This document shows, one piece after another, positions 11,746 through 21,933 of a stretch of DNA of 64,000 nucleotides; within the stretch, counting starts at the first letter, position 1; every line of letters starts with the position of its first letter. Made by a program: the position numbers and the translations under genes. The notes below the pieces were generated by a model that had not been told where the DNA came from, searched no databases, and saw only the letters and a list, made by a program, of their open reading frames with translations. The stretch lies in contig NC_135212.1 in assembly GCF_052324685.1 (NCBI RefSeq), positions 787,501-851,500 on the forward strand, read 5' to 3'. Source of the DNA: Brachyhypopomus gauderio (lineage: Eukaryota; Chordata; Actinopteri; Gymnotiformes; Hypopomidae).

Positions 11746-11796
11746 GTAACGGAGAGGATGCATCTCTACCCTAAACCTCTCTGTTCACAGTGTCTC

Positions 11797-12301
11797 TGTG
11801 ACAACTAGGACAGAGGGCTGAACGCAGATGCGGACTGAACAAAGGTTTAATGATACATATACACAAAGCACACAAAAAACATACACCAAGAATCATCAAA
11901 CAACACCTAACATTGGAACCAAACACTAACATAACTGGGGGAACATGACTACAGAAAAAGAAAGGCATTTAACAAGCATATAACTAGAAAAACCACAATC
12001 TGAAGTACAACTGAAAGAGAACATCAAAGAACAGAGAGTACAAACAGACTAAATATACAAACAGAGAACACCAAGAATCCAACAGGTATACGAGCAAGAA
12101 GTACTTACAATAACCGACAAGACAAGAGACTAAACACAAGACTTAAATACACTAACCAACCAAGGGACTCAACAAGACACAGCAGAAAGCAATAACGAGG
12201 GGCAGAAAATAAGGCAGGGGAGTGAAGTCAGACACAATGAGGAATTTCAAAATAAAAGACAAACGGAAGACATGACCGACAGGAGGGAGACAGGCCTGAC
12301 A
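11797..12301 (-). mobile_element. solo LTR, Ty3/gypsy type
   Basis: A 505-bp block on the minus strand runs from TGTCAGGCCTGTCTCC to GTCCTAGTTGTCACA (TG…CA). It is flanked by a perfect 5-bp target duplication GTCTC (11792-11796 and 12302-12306). It has no internal region and no second copy in the window, as expected of a solo LTR left by LTR-LTR recombination. Confidence 0.85.
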
Positions 12302-12612
12302 GTCTCTTCTTAATCTGCCTCATGACTTTGATGCTGTTATGTTTACTGCTTTGAAATATAAGGTTTAAGTTAGGTTTAAGTTAACTTAGGTGTAAGATAT
12401 GTTGGGTTTAAGTAACTTTGCATTGTAAGACAACATTATCATTTCATGCATGACATTTTTGTTGCTTCCAATTTGATTTCTATGCACATGATTTCTATTC
12501 ACGCTATTTTCCATGACAACGCTGGGCAGGGCCATCTTGGTTGACTTTGTGTTAGAACTTCTGGTGCTACGGATACGCTGATAACGATTACAAGCAAAAC
12601 GACAACAAACAC
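12302..12612. other. intergenic or intronic, nothing recognised
   Basis: AT-rich sequence with a short TTAAGTTAGG repetition near 12361-12400. No ORF or repeat family was recognised. Confidence 0.5.
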
Positions 12613-13714
12613 CCCAGCCAACATGTCCACATGGGCCCCACATGGGATTTAACTGGGCAGTATGGGTTTTATCTGGGCATGGGCTTAGAGTGGGCTTTTT
12701 TAAGGGTTTTATTCGGGCCCCAGTTGAGTTACATTTGTGGGCCCCATTGGGGTTATAAATCCCGGCCCCAGTTGGGTTATAGTTGGGACCCACGTGGGCC
12801 TGATTTTTAAAACAGCCTAATATTTTAAAAACGGACTTTTAAATACCATTTACAAAACAGACATTTTTACATAGTACACGATTTTATACCTCAGCTCAAG
12901 CAAATGATGGTAGAACTGGATATTTCTCTGGCACACAAACAAATAAATTGCATGTTGATATAGTTTAATTTGTGAAGCAGTTATAATAACTAAATTCAAT
13001 CAAAATATTAACAAAGTTAATGAACCTGCTTCAGATGTATGGAATAAGCCATTGCCTCGCCTCCTCTCGTGCGCGCCCGCCCCCAACGAAAGACTAAACG
13101 GTCTCCCGCCTGGCCTGACTGAAAGTGAATTTTTATATCCGTTGGAGATATCATTCACTGAGGTAAGAAATTAACTTTTTATCCGGTTTCTCTAATTTGG
13201 TTATCAATGTGTAAAAGAACAAATATACAATGAAAGAAAGAAAAATATCTGAGGATATAATGCCTGACGTTATATTTAATTCAAACCTAGCTACGTTAAT
13301 TAGCTAGCTTGATAGCTAAAACAACCGTTAGCGTTGAAAGGTAGAACGCAAGCCGTTCATTTGTTATGGCTAAGAGGAATAATCTGTGGGGGGAAATATA
13401 GTGTTTAAATGTCTATGTTTACACATTTTCGACGTAACCCACCTAGATTTAGTTAATTAATTTTCCTAGATCAGCTAAGACATAAGTGCAAATTTCGATG
13501 TTGCTAGGCTAGCTAACCTAAGATAGTGAGTTAACCTATCTTAGCAAACACTAGAACTAAGTGGTCACCTTGGTTAACTAGCTAGCTAGTTATGTTTAGA
13601 GAATGTTTGCTTAACGTTTTGGTAGAAAAGATAATTGTCCTGTTAGTTATTAATTAAGTGATAAACCTTTACAGTTAATAGTAAGTCGTGTCCTGGCATT
13701 AAATATACCAAATA

Positions 13715-14226
13715 CAGTGGTACCTCGAGATACGAGCTGCTCTATATACGAGCGATCCAAGATACGAGCACCGAGACGAGCAAAATTTCTGTTCGACACC
13801 CGAGTGCACGTTCGAGATACGAGCATGAACCGGTCATCACAGCCATTCGCACGTGTGCTTTGCAACGAGTAACACTACGTACGGTGTATACAGTACAGTA
13901 TTTCAATACTACAAACGTTTGTTTTGCATTATGGCTCCAAAAAAGGCTCTAGTAGTGGAAAGTCCAGTGAGAAGAGAATGATAACTATAGAAACTAAGCA
14001 GGAGATTATTCACCTGCATGAGAAAGGCACTCGTGTAGCCGAACTCACTCGTCTGTTCGGCCGGAGTACATGTCTTTTTTTCCACATTTACGCTAGTTTT
14101 GTGACTTTTTTAAGGACCGGAACCAATTACAATATTTTACATTGTTAAATTGCTTCCAGAACCGAGCAGTTCGAGATACGAGCACGGGTCTGGAACGGAT
14201 TAAACTCGTATCTCGAGGTACCACTG
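13715..14226 (+). mobile_element. pogo/Tigger-type element, non-autonomous
   Basis: The ends are near-perfect inverted repeats, CAGTGGTACCTCGAGATACG and its complement, flanked by TA at 13713-13714 and 14227-14228 (Tc1/mariner-superfamily target). On the plus strand at 13960-14070 it encodes MITIETKQEIIHLHEKG followed by VAELTRLFGRS, the CENP-B/pogo N-terminal helix-turn-helix. The second DNA-binding helix region and the DDE domain are deleted. It is inserted within the larger TIR element. Confidence 0.9.
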
Positions 14227-14494
14227 TACAAATGACTGCATTTCTAAGGTAGAGCTGTGTAGTATTAATCCCAGTATGAGGGGGAAAAACAAATGATCGT
14301 AGTCCTAACCTACCATAGACAATCTTGTGTATAGCAGAAAAGAGTATTGTCTTATGGATAAACAGCTACTAATCATTCTTCTAATGGGTCCAAGTTAGGT
14401 AGCGGTTTTCTCGTTTTGGTGCTCTGTAAAGTAAAATGTGGTGGTTGTTTTTGCCTCAGTTTATTCTATCTGAATTTTAAATTTTGTTTTGTAG

Positions 14495-15253
14495 GTGCCC
14501 TAAAACAAAATGCTTATCTTCAGAATTAACTAAAGATGTTGAGAGAGCTGTCTCAAAGTGGTTTACCAATGCTCGTGACCATGATGGAAACCGTGCACTG
14601 AGAGCGCAGAGAGACTTTCAAAAAAGGAACGCAGAACAGATGTAAGTAATCAATAGTGAGTTACACGTTTGTGATAATGTGACTATGAAGGCATGTGAAA
14701 ATCAGTCATTTTTACTTTCCAAAACCCTGACAGCTCCTATATTGGAGTTTTTAAATGTTTTATGTACACCTAACTTGTAAACACATCACTTGGCCTTTGT
14801 AAAATCTCCCCCAAGAGGTGATTAAAGTGTTAGACATCAGTGTCTTTGGAAATTTTGAGTAACTGCAGCAGCTCAAATTAGTGAATTGTATAGTATATTT
14901 GAAGGAGTACTGGTCAGGATTTTATTATACTGTGCAAACTAGAAGCTGGCAAGAGCCTTCATAGAGTTCTGTACAGTGTATTATGGTCAGGACCCAGGTG
15001 GTGCAGAAAATGCATGCCCATTAAACAGGCCTAGTGTGCTAATTCAATAGTACAAACAGGATTTTTATGCTTTACCATGTTTTAGATTCACAGAGAAGGA
15101 TGTTTATCATTGCTAAAAGTGGTTTAGATAATCTGCAGTGTTACTGTTGTGTGCTTTAATTAATACTGTTGTCTGTCTCTCCCTCCCCTCTTCTCTCTCT
15201 CTCTCTCTCTCTCTACAAGATGTGAAACTACACAACTCAGCAACACACAGTAA
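14495..15253 (+). CDS. unassigned two-exon coding segment inside TIR element
   Basis: Exon 14495-14641 (acceptor TTTTGTAG, donor GTAAGT) encodes CPKTKCLSSELTKDVERAV, then SKWFTNARDHDGNRALRAQR and DFQKRNAEQ. It joins in phase to exon 15220-15253 (acceptor CTCTACAAG), which adds ICETTQLSNTQ and a TAA stop. AATAAA follows at 15324. The segment is basic and probably helical, and looks like the C-terminus of a longer protein. A candidate 5' exon ends at donor GTAAGA (13163) in a CpG-rich stretch, but in the required frame it has a stop and no ATG. I do not recognise the family: it could be a transposase tail or a captured host exon. Confidence 0.5.
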
Positions 15254-15774
15254 AGGATTCTAAAGACTCTTAACATATGTTTTATGGACATTTATGGTTA
15301 AAATTGTTAGAGTTGTCGTTTTCAATAAAACATTTTTATTAGGATTGATCAAGCATTTGTCGTCATTTAAATGTAAGTTATTATAAACAGCTCATCTCTG
15401 ATTGAAATTACTTATGATAATACAGTCTTTAGTGCTGTGCTCTTATACAACAGTTTTGCAAAGTAAGAAAAGCAACTGAATATTGCATTAGGTATGTACA
15501 GCAGAGACCTCACCTGAAGCCCTCCATGACTCCATAGGGACCCACATTGGATGACACAAGTTAGCATTATAGTAATTGTGCTCCAAATGTGTGATGCAAG
15601 CTGACATTCTAGTGAGTGATGGGCTGATATTTGGGCCCCCTTTGCATAACCCATATGGGGCCTATAAAGATTTGCACATGGGCCCCTAATGGGGCTGAAG
15701 CGGGTGTCTGCAGTTAACCATAAGGGCCCTACTTGTTGCCCACACTGGCCCCATCATTATCCCACACAAACAAG

Positions 15775-15961
15775 GGGCCCATGTAGGGCCAGCGAATCAT
15801 TGCTCATACGGGGCCCACCTGAGGCCCACATTGATCCCAATATTGGCCCACATGGGCTAACACACATGGGGCCCATGTAGGGCCAGTGAATCAATGCTCA
15901 TACGGGGCCCACCTGAGGCCCACATTGACCCCAATATTGGCCCACATGGGCTAACACACAT
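15775..15961. repeat. 94-bp tandem duplication in element end
   Basis: Two nearly identical units begin GGGGCCCATGTAGGGCCAG and end CTAACACACAT, at 15775 and 15868. A third partial start is at 15962. Confidence 0.85.
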
Positions 15962-16113
15962 GGGGCCCATGTGGAGCCGATGGACAAATCTTTGTGGGCC
16001 CCAGCTGGGTTGCCCAAAAAGGGCCCATGTGCCAGCTCATTTCAAACCCATGTGGGGCCCGCATGGACATGTTGACTGGGACAAAATGACTAGCATAATA
16101 TGTTCAGTTAGAG

Positions 16114-16747
16114 CAGAGGTGGCCAACCCGTCAGAGACCAAATTATTAGCGGGGAGGATGTAAAATGGACACAAATTAAGTATTAAGTAAAAAAAAAAAA
16201 CAAGCACAAACTTCGATATAAACATAAGTCGTGATGTGCTTCAGGACTTTGTCACGTTTGGAGCACACTACGAGCTCTGTTATGTACACAACTGTTGTTT
16301 TCTAGGTAAAAAGTGGATAAACTCCGTTATCAACACTCATTACAACGCCACTGACCTGCGCTCACCTTTAGGAAGAAGAGAACAGACAGCGGCAGTAGTT
16401 TTGAAGCTCCCTCAGTCGTGTGCGGTGCCTTTGCTGCACCTCGTATGTGGTTTATTCCAAAACGTGTGACAGAAGAACCGCGTCTCACCAACGAGACTCA
16501 AATCACAATCACAATATCACAGATACTTCATGCCGCTAGTCTCCAGTTTTCCACTACGCCGGTTTTAAAAGTATTATCGGCTCGCTGGGCTTGTAAACAA
16601 ACCGCGCACCACGAAGATGTAGCAGTGTGTCGCCCTCAGAGCTGATGAGGTAACCGGGCCACGACACACACCGTTAGTGCAGGTGAGAGCAGACCGGCTG
16701 GGGAGACGCATGAAACCAGGCAAAGAGCCGCAGGTTGGCCACTCCTG
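16114..16747. mobile_element. non-autonomous hAT element
   Basis: The ends are CAGAGGTGGCCAACCCG (16114) and CAGGTTGGCCACTCCTG (16747). The perfect 8-bp duplication AGTTAGAG lies at 16106-16113 and 16748-16755. No transposase frame was recognised. Part of the interior (GGGAGGATGTAAAATGGACAC near 16140) also occurs at 29024 and, more diverged, near 45610. Confidence 0.88.
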
Positions 16748-16755
16748 AGTTAGAG

Positions 16756-17266
16756 GGTGTCACAATAATTGGAAGAAGAGGAAAACTTGGCTTGACCAAC
16801 AGTGTTACGAACACAGCTCGAAAAGATCTGAGTGTTGCGGGGCACCTTATAACTTATATCCACCGCCTTCCAAAGAAGAGAACCTGCGTCTAAGGCTGAA
16901 GGCGCTAAATTTAAAACATCCACCCATACGTCTGCTCTTATCATTTTGTGGAGGGGAAACCAACACCAGATCATCCTTATCCGAGAAATGGCTCGGTTAT
17001 GAAGCTCCGATTAAGCAAACGTGTCGGGTGTTTGTGAGGCTATCAGATAAGTAACTATTTTATAATCAGTGGCCACATCTTTTCCTTGCATTTATTTAGT
17101 AATTTTAAGTAATTAAATAAAGAAGTAAATAGACAAGAATGCCTATTTTATGAAAAAAATCATTAAAATGTAGTAGTGTACACTAATGCGAAAATAGCTG
17201 ACCGGAAGTTCTAACACAAAGGCGGAAGAAACACACACTTGAAAGTGGGCGTGGCGAAATACGGTG
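16756..17266. other. nothing recognised
   Basis: AT-rich intron-like DNA with no gene, splice pair or named repeat that I can support. Confidence 0.5.
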
Positions 17267-17532
17267 AATACTATGAATAGTTATGATGATGATAGTTATG
17301 ATAGTGATGATAGTTATGATAACAGTATTGTTCGAGGTCTTATTTGGCCGGCCGCCAAATACAAGCATTGGGAGAGAGCAGCTCTCAGCGCCCACCACAA
17401 GTAAGTGCAATGATGTCATGCTGAATTACTGTGCAAACCTGTCTTCTGTCTTGTCACAAGTTCACAGTTATATACTGTTATCATAACTATCATCACTATC
17501 ATAACTATCATCATCATAAATATTCATAGTAT
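17267..17532. repeat. foldback (inverted-repeat) element, TATGAT-rich arms
   Basis: Arms 17268-17328 and 17472-17532 are complementary over about 61 bp with one mismatch, starting ATACTATGAATA and ending ATAACAGTAT. The 143-bp loop contains GGCCGGCC. No flanking duplication was identified. It lies about 80 bp upstream of the next hemicentin-like exon. Confidence 0.85.
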
Positions 17533-17614
17533 AGAAATCATGTGCATAGAAATCAAAATGGATTCCTGTTGTGATGTTTTTGTGCTGTAACTTTGTCATA
17601 TCTCTTGGTTTTAG

Positions 17615-18104
17615 TGCCACCCTCCATCTGATCGACCGGTCCTGCTGAACGCTCGGTAATCCTCCACAATCCCATGAGCCTTCAGTGTGTGGCCAATGGC
17701 GTTCCAGCTCCAAGCATCACATGGCTCAAAGATGGCCGTCCTATTGACACCACGCAGGGCTTGCTGAAGGTCTGGACTCAGTACCACTTAGTTCCTCATA
17801 CAGTTGTCAGTTAATCCACAATTATGATGGTGAAAGTCATGTTAGTGCATGAACATTTCACAATCATGTATTGCAGATTTCTTAGATTCCCTCTCCCTCT
17901 CCCATTCTCTCTATCCCACTCTTTTACTTTCTCTCTCTGTCTGTCTTTCTCTCCCCCCCCCCTCTCTCTCTGTAATACAGCTGGAGTCTGCAGGTAGACT
18001 CCTACATATTAAGGAGGCCAGACTGGAGGATGCTGGGAAATATACATGTGTGGCCACTAATGCCGCAGGCGAGACTCAGCAGCACGTCCGCCTCAGCGTT
18101 CACG
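17615..18104 (+). pseudogene. hemicentin-like Ig domain with stop and lost donor
   Basis: Exons 17615-17769 and 17981-18104 encode one Ig domain: PPSI, then SLQCVANGVPAPSITWLKDG, then GRLLHIKEARLEDAGKYTC. The cysteines and tryptophan are in place. In the first exon the codon after PPSI is TGA, so the frame is closed. At the expected end of the second exon (LSVHD) the sequence is CACG|ATAGAG, with AT where a GT donor should be. No further Ig exon follows before the repeats at 18.2 kb. These two lesions suggest decay of this part of the gene. Sequencing error could explain either one alone. Confidence 0.68.
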
Positions 18105-18479
18105 ATAGAGATGTTATAAAGCATTATAACGTTTTAGAAAGCATACATAACTCTAATTATAACTCATAACTTTAATTATAACTGACTGGCCTGAAAGATA
18201 AATATAAATTCTCTCATAAAAACGTGACGTGAGTTGCAACAACATTAAACAGCTCAGGTAAACACGCTTCTGAGAAATGTCGTCTGCTCGGCAAAACATA
18301 ACGGGGCTCAATGTGCTTTATTAGCCTACGAAATCCCTACGACAGAGAACGGCTGATCGTCTAAGGCAACGAGTTCCATAATTTTTGGTGTAATGTCCTT
18401 TGCCTTGGCGCCATCACTGGAAAACTTTTTTGCTAGCTTTATCCAAATAAACACGTGCAGGCGATTTTTGCTTGCGTCA

Positions 18480-18604
18480 TCACAGCACATTGTTTCGGCC
18501 GTGTTGTTTCGGTGATGAAAGTATTTCGGCCGAAAACCGAAAATGCAAATTTAAGCCATTTCGGCCGAAAATTTTCGGTGGCCGAATTTTCGGTGCATCC
18601 CTAG
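18480..18604. repeat. end of a hAT-like element (TTCGGCCGAAA motifs)
   Basis: Repeated TTTCGGCCGAAA motifs lead to TTTTCGGTGCATCCCTAG, a typical fish hAT terminal sequence. The partner terminus was not found. Confidence 0.5.
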
Positions 18605-18766
18605 TTTATTGAGTGTTCTTTACTCCAAAACATTAAACACATAAACACTAACGTACTGACACTCAGACAAAGACGAGCACAGGACAACGTAGACAACGTA
18701 GCACAACATAGCGCAGACAACGTAGCGGCACGCCCACAGGGAAGGGTCCGGAGCTGTTCCGTAACA
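18605..18766 (-). repeat. possible LTR fragment
   Basis: On the minus strand it starts TGTTACGGAACAGCTCCGG, resembling a gypsy LTR 5' end. The interior is a degenerate ACAACGTAG repetition. There is no second terminus. Confidence 0.35.
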
Positions 18767-18787
18767 ATATATATATATTTTTTATGT

Positions 18788-18960
18788 ATAAGAGGATTTT
18801 CTGTAGGTCAGTGGTTAAGGTGTTGGGCTATGGGACCCGCAGTGCCGGGTTCAAATCCCAGTGTGACCTCCTGACCCTGGCATGAAACCAAGCGGAGTTG
18901 ATTGAGAGGTGTCTGGCCCAACCCAAGCCAACAGCCTAAAAAATGGACCGGGGTGACTTA
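18788..18960 (+). repeat. tRNA-derived SINE head
   Basis: An A-box-like TAGGTCAGTGGTTAAGG (18804) and a B box GGTTCAAATCC (18848) are about 44 bp apart, as in a tRNA gene. The sequence continues beyond a tRNA length into an unrelated body (CTGACCCTGGCATGAAACC), so it is a SINE fragment and not a functional tRNA. Confidence 0.65.
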
Positions 18961-19180
18961 ACTAATAATCAATAATATATAACACTATACAGACACAAAC
19001 ACCACATAATACGCATAACAGGGCCGGAGCCGCAAGGGCTCATCTTGTTCAGATAATGTATATTTCCATACTTGTCAAGTGTTCCGTTTTGGCCGGGAAA
19101 GTCCCGTATTTTACCGCTCTGTCCCGGCGTCATCCCATTTTTTTTTCCAGTATTTTCCCGTATTTTCAGTTTTCAATTGT

Positions 19181-19331
19181 TATTTTTTTAAAGCCTTCAT
19201 GTGCCACTCCAAACAGAATTCTGTCACTAGCCTCGCGAGAACTGCTACCCAGACTACTGCAGGTGGCAGTTCTCGCGAGGCTAGTGACAGAATTCTGTTT
19301 GGCGCGGCACATGAATGCTTTTAAAAAAATA
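19181..19331. repeat. long hairpin with CTCGCGAG-containing stem
   Basis: Arms 19181-19250 and 19261-19331 are complementary over about 70 bp with a few mismatches and a loop of about 10 nt. The inner stem contains AGAATTCTGTCACTAGCCTC and GCGAGAACTGC. It sits in a larger repeat starting near 19075 (GGCCGGGAAAGTCCCGTATT). No coding role is evident. Confidence 0.85.
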
Positions 19332-19846
19332 ACAAATGAAAACTCGCGGGTTTAGTCACATTTGTAGTTCAAAACATATTTGGGGTGTTTCTTCTTCACT
19401 TTTTGCCACTCCAAAGATGTTTTCGTCTCTCCTACAGCCTCGATTGCAGCTATATGCAAATAACCGATTATGCAAATTACGCGATACGCGATTACGTCAG
19501 ATACGGGAAATGTCTCGTATTATTAAATACAAAACTTGACTGCTATGTATTTCACATGTACATAAATCTCTAAATTCAATACTAAGAATAGCTAACTGAA
19601 GTTGGGTCATATAAGACAAATGACAAAACACATTTAGACGTTAATATTCAGTTCAGAGTAGCGTAGGTCACTGCTTGCTGCAGGTGAAATCCATTTCAAG
19701 TTGTCCAGAGTCAAATTCTGGCAGAAATCGCAAACCCCGCCCCGTTCTCAACTAAGGAGTCAAATTGAGCATGCGCAGAGGAGTTGGCCTGGCCTTAACT
19801 AGGGTTCAACTACAATTTGTATGTTTTGACAATGAAGGTTGTAAGG
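19332..19846. other. repeat-like sequence, no gene
   Basis: Nothing nameable, apart from an ACGGGAAATGTCTCGTATT motif near 19500 that echoes the complementary motif near 19100. It may be the right end of the repeat around the hairpin. Confidence 0.45.
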
Positions 19847-20328
19847 TATTCTGGCACCTGAGTGCGTAGCGGGGCACACATCACCAGATAGCTAAACACT
19901 CGAGCAGACTTGAATAAAGCATCAAACTTCAGTGATGATGGAGCATGAAGTAATGTCCGTTTAATAAAGCTGAGTACTTCTATACAGAGAGTTGCTTAAG
20001 TGTGAAACTGAAATAAAATACACACAGAATACCTTCAGTTCCAATTAAATATAAGCACAAATAGTAAGTAATAGCCTAGATGAATAAATCTACTTACAAA
20101 CAAAGCTTCTTTAGGGGGTTACACAGGAAGATGAAGTTGGATACACAAGAGGACTTGACACATGCGGCTCTCTTACTAGGTTGAAAGAAAATGCCGTTCT
20201 GAGCATGCAACCAAATCATGTGACTCAACAACCAATGAGAGAATTAACATCCAAATAACAAGTATTATAAAGTGGTCAGCAGAGGGTGCTATAATACAAA
20301 AAATCAAATTAAAGCATGTACCATAACA
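19847..20328 (-). repeat. BEL/Pao 3' LTR
   Basis: 482 bp. On the minus strand it begins TGTTATGGTACATGC and ends GGTGCCAGAATA. A purine-rich GACGGGGAG lies directly upstream (20329-20337) and is the likely polypurine tract. Confidence 0.92.
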
Positions 20329-20375
20329 CTCCCCGTCTGGCATTAGATACAATGCCACTATTGAAGACTAACAAC

Positions 20376-21791
20376 CTAAGAGTCTAAGTGGTGTTTAGGA
20401 GACAGGAGCAACACCACCTCAGTGATGGGGCGAAGGAAAATCCTGAAAGCGCCTTCTCTGGACACCTTGAGCTCCAGCTTCCTGACATTGCCATCGCTGC
20501 CAGGGAAGGTTTTTGTGACCAAAGCCATAGGCCACTGGTTTCTGTGCACTTGAGTATCACGAAGAAGTACTACGTCTCCCTCCTTTATGTTGGGATGACT
20601 CTTCTGCCACTTGGAACGACCTTGTAGTGTAGCGAGATACTCGCGCTTCCATCTATCCCAAAATATGTTGGCCAAGTGTTGGACTCTTCTCCACTGCTGG
20701 CGATGAAGGTCTGCGTCAACAAAGCACCCAGGAGGTGGGGTAGAACTACAGACTTTCTGAGTAAGAATCATTGTTGGAGTCAGGAGGGATGGAGCACTTG
20801 CATCTGTTGAGATAGACGTTAAAGGCCTGTTGTTTATTATCGCCGATACTTCTGCCATGAAAGTAGACAGAACTTCATGGGTAAGATGAGAAGTTTGGAC
20901 TTGGGACAGCATAGAATCCAGAATCCCCCGGGAGATCCCAATCATTCTCTCCCACACTCCACCCATGTGAGAGGAATGGGGAGGATTAAAAATCCATGTA
21001 CAACCTTCTTTGCTGAGGAACTTGGAAACATTAGGCTCTCCGCCGTCTTGTATGAGTACTTCTAGCTCTTTACAGGCCCCCTTGAAATTTGTGCCACAGT
21101 CCGAGCGGATCAGTTTCACGGGACCTCTGATGGCAAGAAATCGGCGTAGAGCATTTATGAAGCTCGATGTATCCATGGCCTCTATGAGCTCTATATGAAC
21201 AGCACGCACACTGAGGCATGTAAAGATAACTGCCCATCTTTTGCTGTTTGCAGCACCTCCACGTGTTCGTCGAGTGGAGACACTCCAAGGACCGAATACA
21301 TCAACACCTACATTGGTGAAGGGCGGCTCTGTACTCAGGCGGTCTGAGGGAAGGTCAGACATTTTTTGCTCAGCTGTCCTACCTCGGAGCTTCTTGCATG
21401 GGACACAATTGTACAGCTGTTTTGCAATGCATCTCTTGACCCCAACAATCCAAATCCCAGCTGATCTTAAGGCTCCCTCTGTGAACACCCGTCCTTGATG
21501 TTTCACTCTTTCATGGTAGTAGCGGATGAGCAGAGTACCAACGTGACTGTAACCAGGAATGATGAGAGGGTGTTTCTCCTCTTCAGAGAGAGACGATTGA
21601 TGCAGCCTGCCTCCAACTCTCAAAAGACCATCACCATCGAGGACAGGATCCAGCTTTCTTAGTGGACTACTGTTCGGGATTTCTCTCCCTTGCTTCAGAC
21701 AAGCTACCTCAGTGCAGTACACTTCACCTTGGATGCACCTTATGATAACCTGTTTTGCTTTTGACAGGCTGGCCGGAGAGTGGGCTTTCAA
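20376..21791 (-). pseudogene. BEL/Pao integrase region of pol
   Basis: An open frame of 471 codons. An upstream HHCC-type region (HYHERVKHQG, then CVPCKKLRG) is followed by the integrase core: VGVDVFGPW (first D), IRSDCGTNFKGA (second D) and GGVWERMIG (E), the DDE triad. The Pao-specific C-terminal domain follows (VLLRDTQVHRNQWPMA, PITEVVLLL). In intact elements this joins the RT/RNase H polyprotein; here it is cut off by a palindrome at 21863-21933. The first methionine (21791) is therefore not a natural start. The catalytic residues are intact. Confidence 0.92.
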
Positions 21792-21862
21792 ACACTGATG
21801 CCAACCTCTACATTCTGCGTTCTGTTTTGTAGTCGTGGTTTTTATGGTTTCAACTATGTGAA

Positions 21863-21933
21863 TTAGAGTGGCAATGGCATTTAAGAGGGACTTCCTACAT
21901 GGAAGTCCCTCTTAAATGCCATTGCCACTCTAA
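21863..21933. repeat. perfect palindrome in BEL/Pao pol
   Basis: Two 33-bp arms (21863-21895 and 21901-21933) are perfect reverse complements separated by TACAT. The arms contain GGCAATGGCATTTAAGAGGG. The right-hand copy introduces a stop that ends the RT/RNase H frame at 21930. It lies exactly where the polyprotein should continue into the integrase region. Confidence 0.95.

Larger units (their letters stand above)
12613..16080. mobile_element. 3.5-kb TIR element with GGGCCCA-rich ends, class unknown
   Basis: The left end CCCAGCCAACATGTCCACAT (12613) is complementary to the right end ATGGACATGTTGACTGGG (16080). Both continue into GGGCCCCACATGGG. The inverted repeat is about 34 bp with a few mismatches. 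Inside each end are many copies of a GGGCCCACATGGGC-like motif, including a 94-bp tandem duplication at the right (15775-15961). Target duplication is unclear. No recognisable transposase is present. The interior carries a CpG-rich exon-like start, two exons that splice in frame to a stop, a polyadenylation signal, and a nested pogo element. The family could not be named. Confidence 0.7.

Noticed and set aside
12386-12793. 135-codon minus-strand frame (GAGIYNPNGAHK-type repeats)
   Set aside because: It translates the GGGCCC-type subterminal repeats of the TIR element and has no gene signals.
15689-16163. Pro/His/Gly-rich frames in the right end of the TIR element
   Set aside because: The same subterminal repeats; the duplicated frame reflects the 94-bp duplication.
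18788-18873. Possible tRNA gene with A and B boxes
   Set aside because: The acceptor stem does not close and the sequence runs on into a SINE body.
19332-19573. Short plus-strand frames after the hairpin
   Set aside because: 60-70 codons, no conserved motif, lying in repeat sequence.
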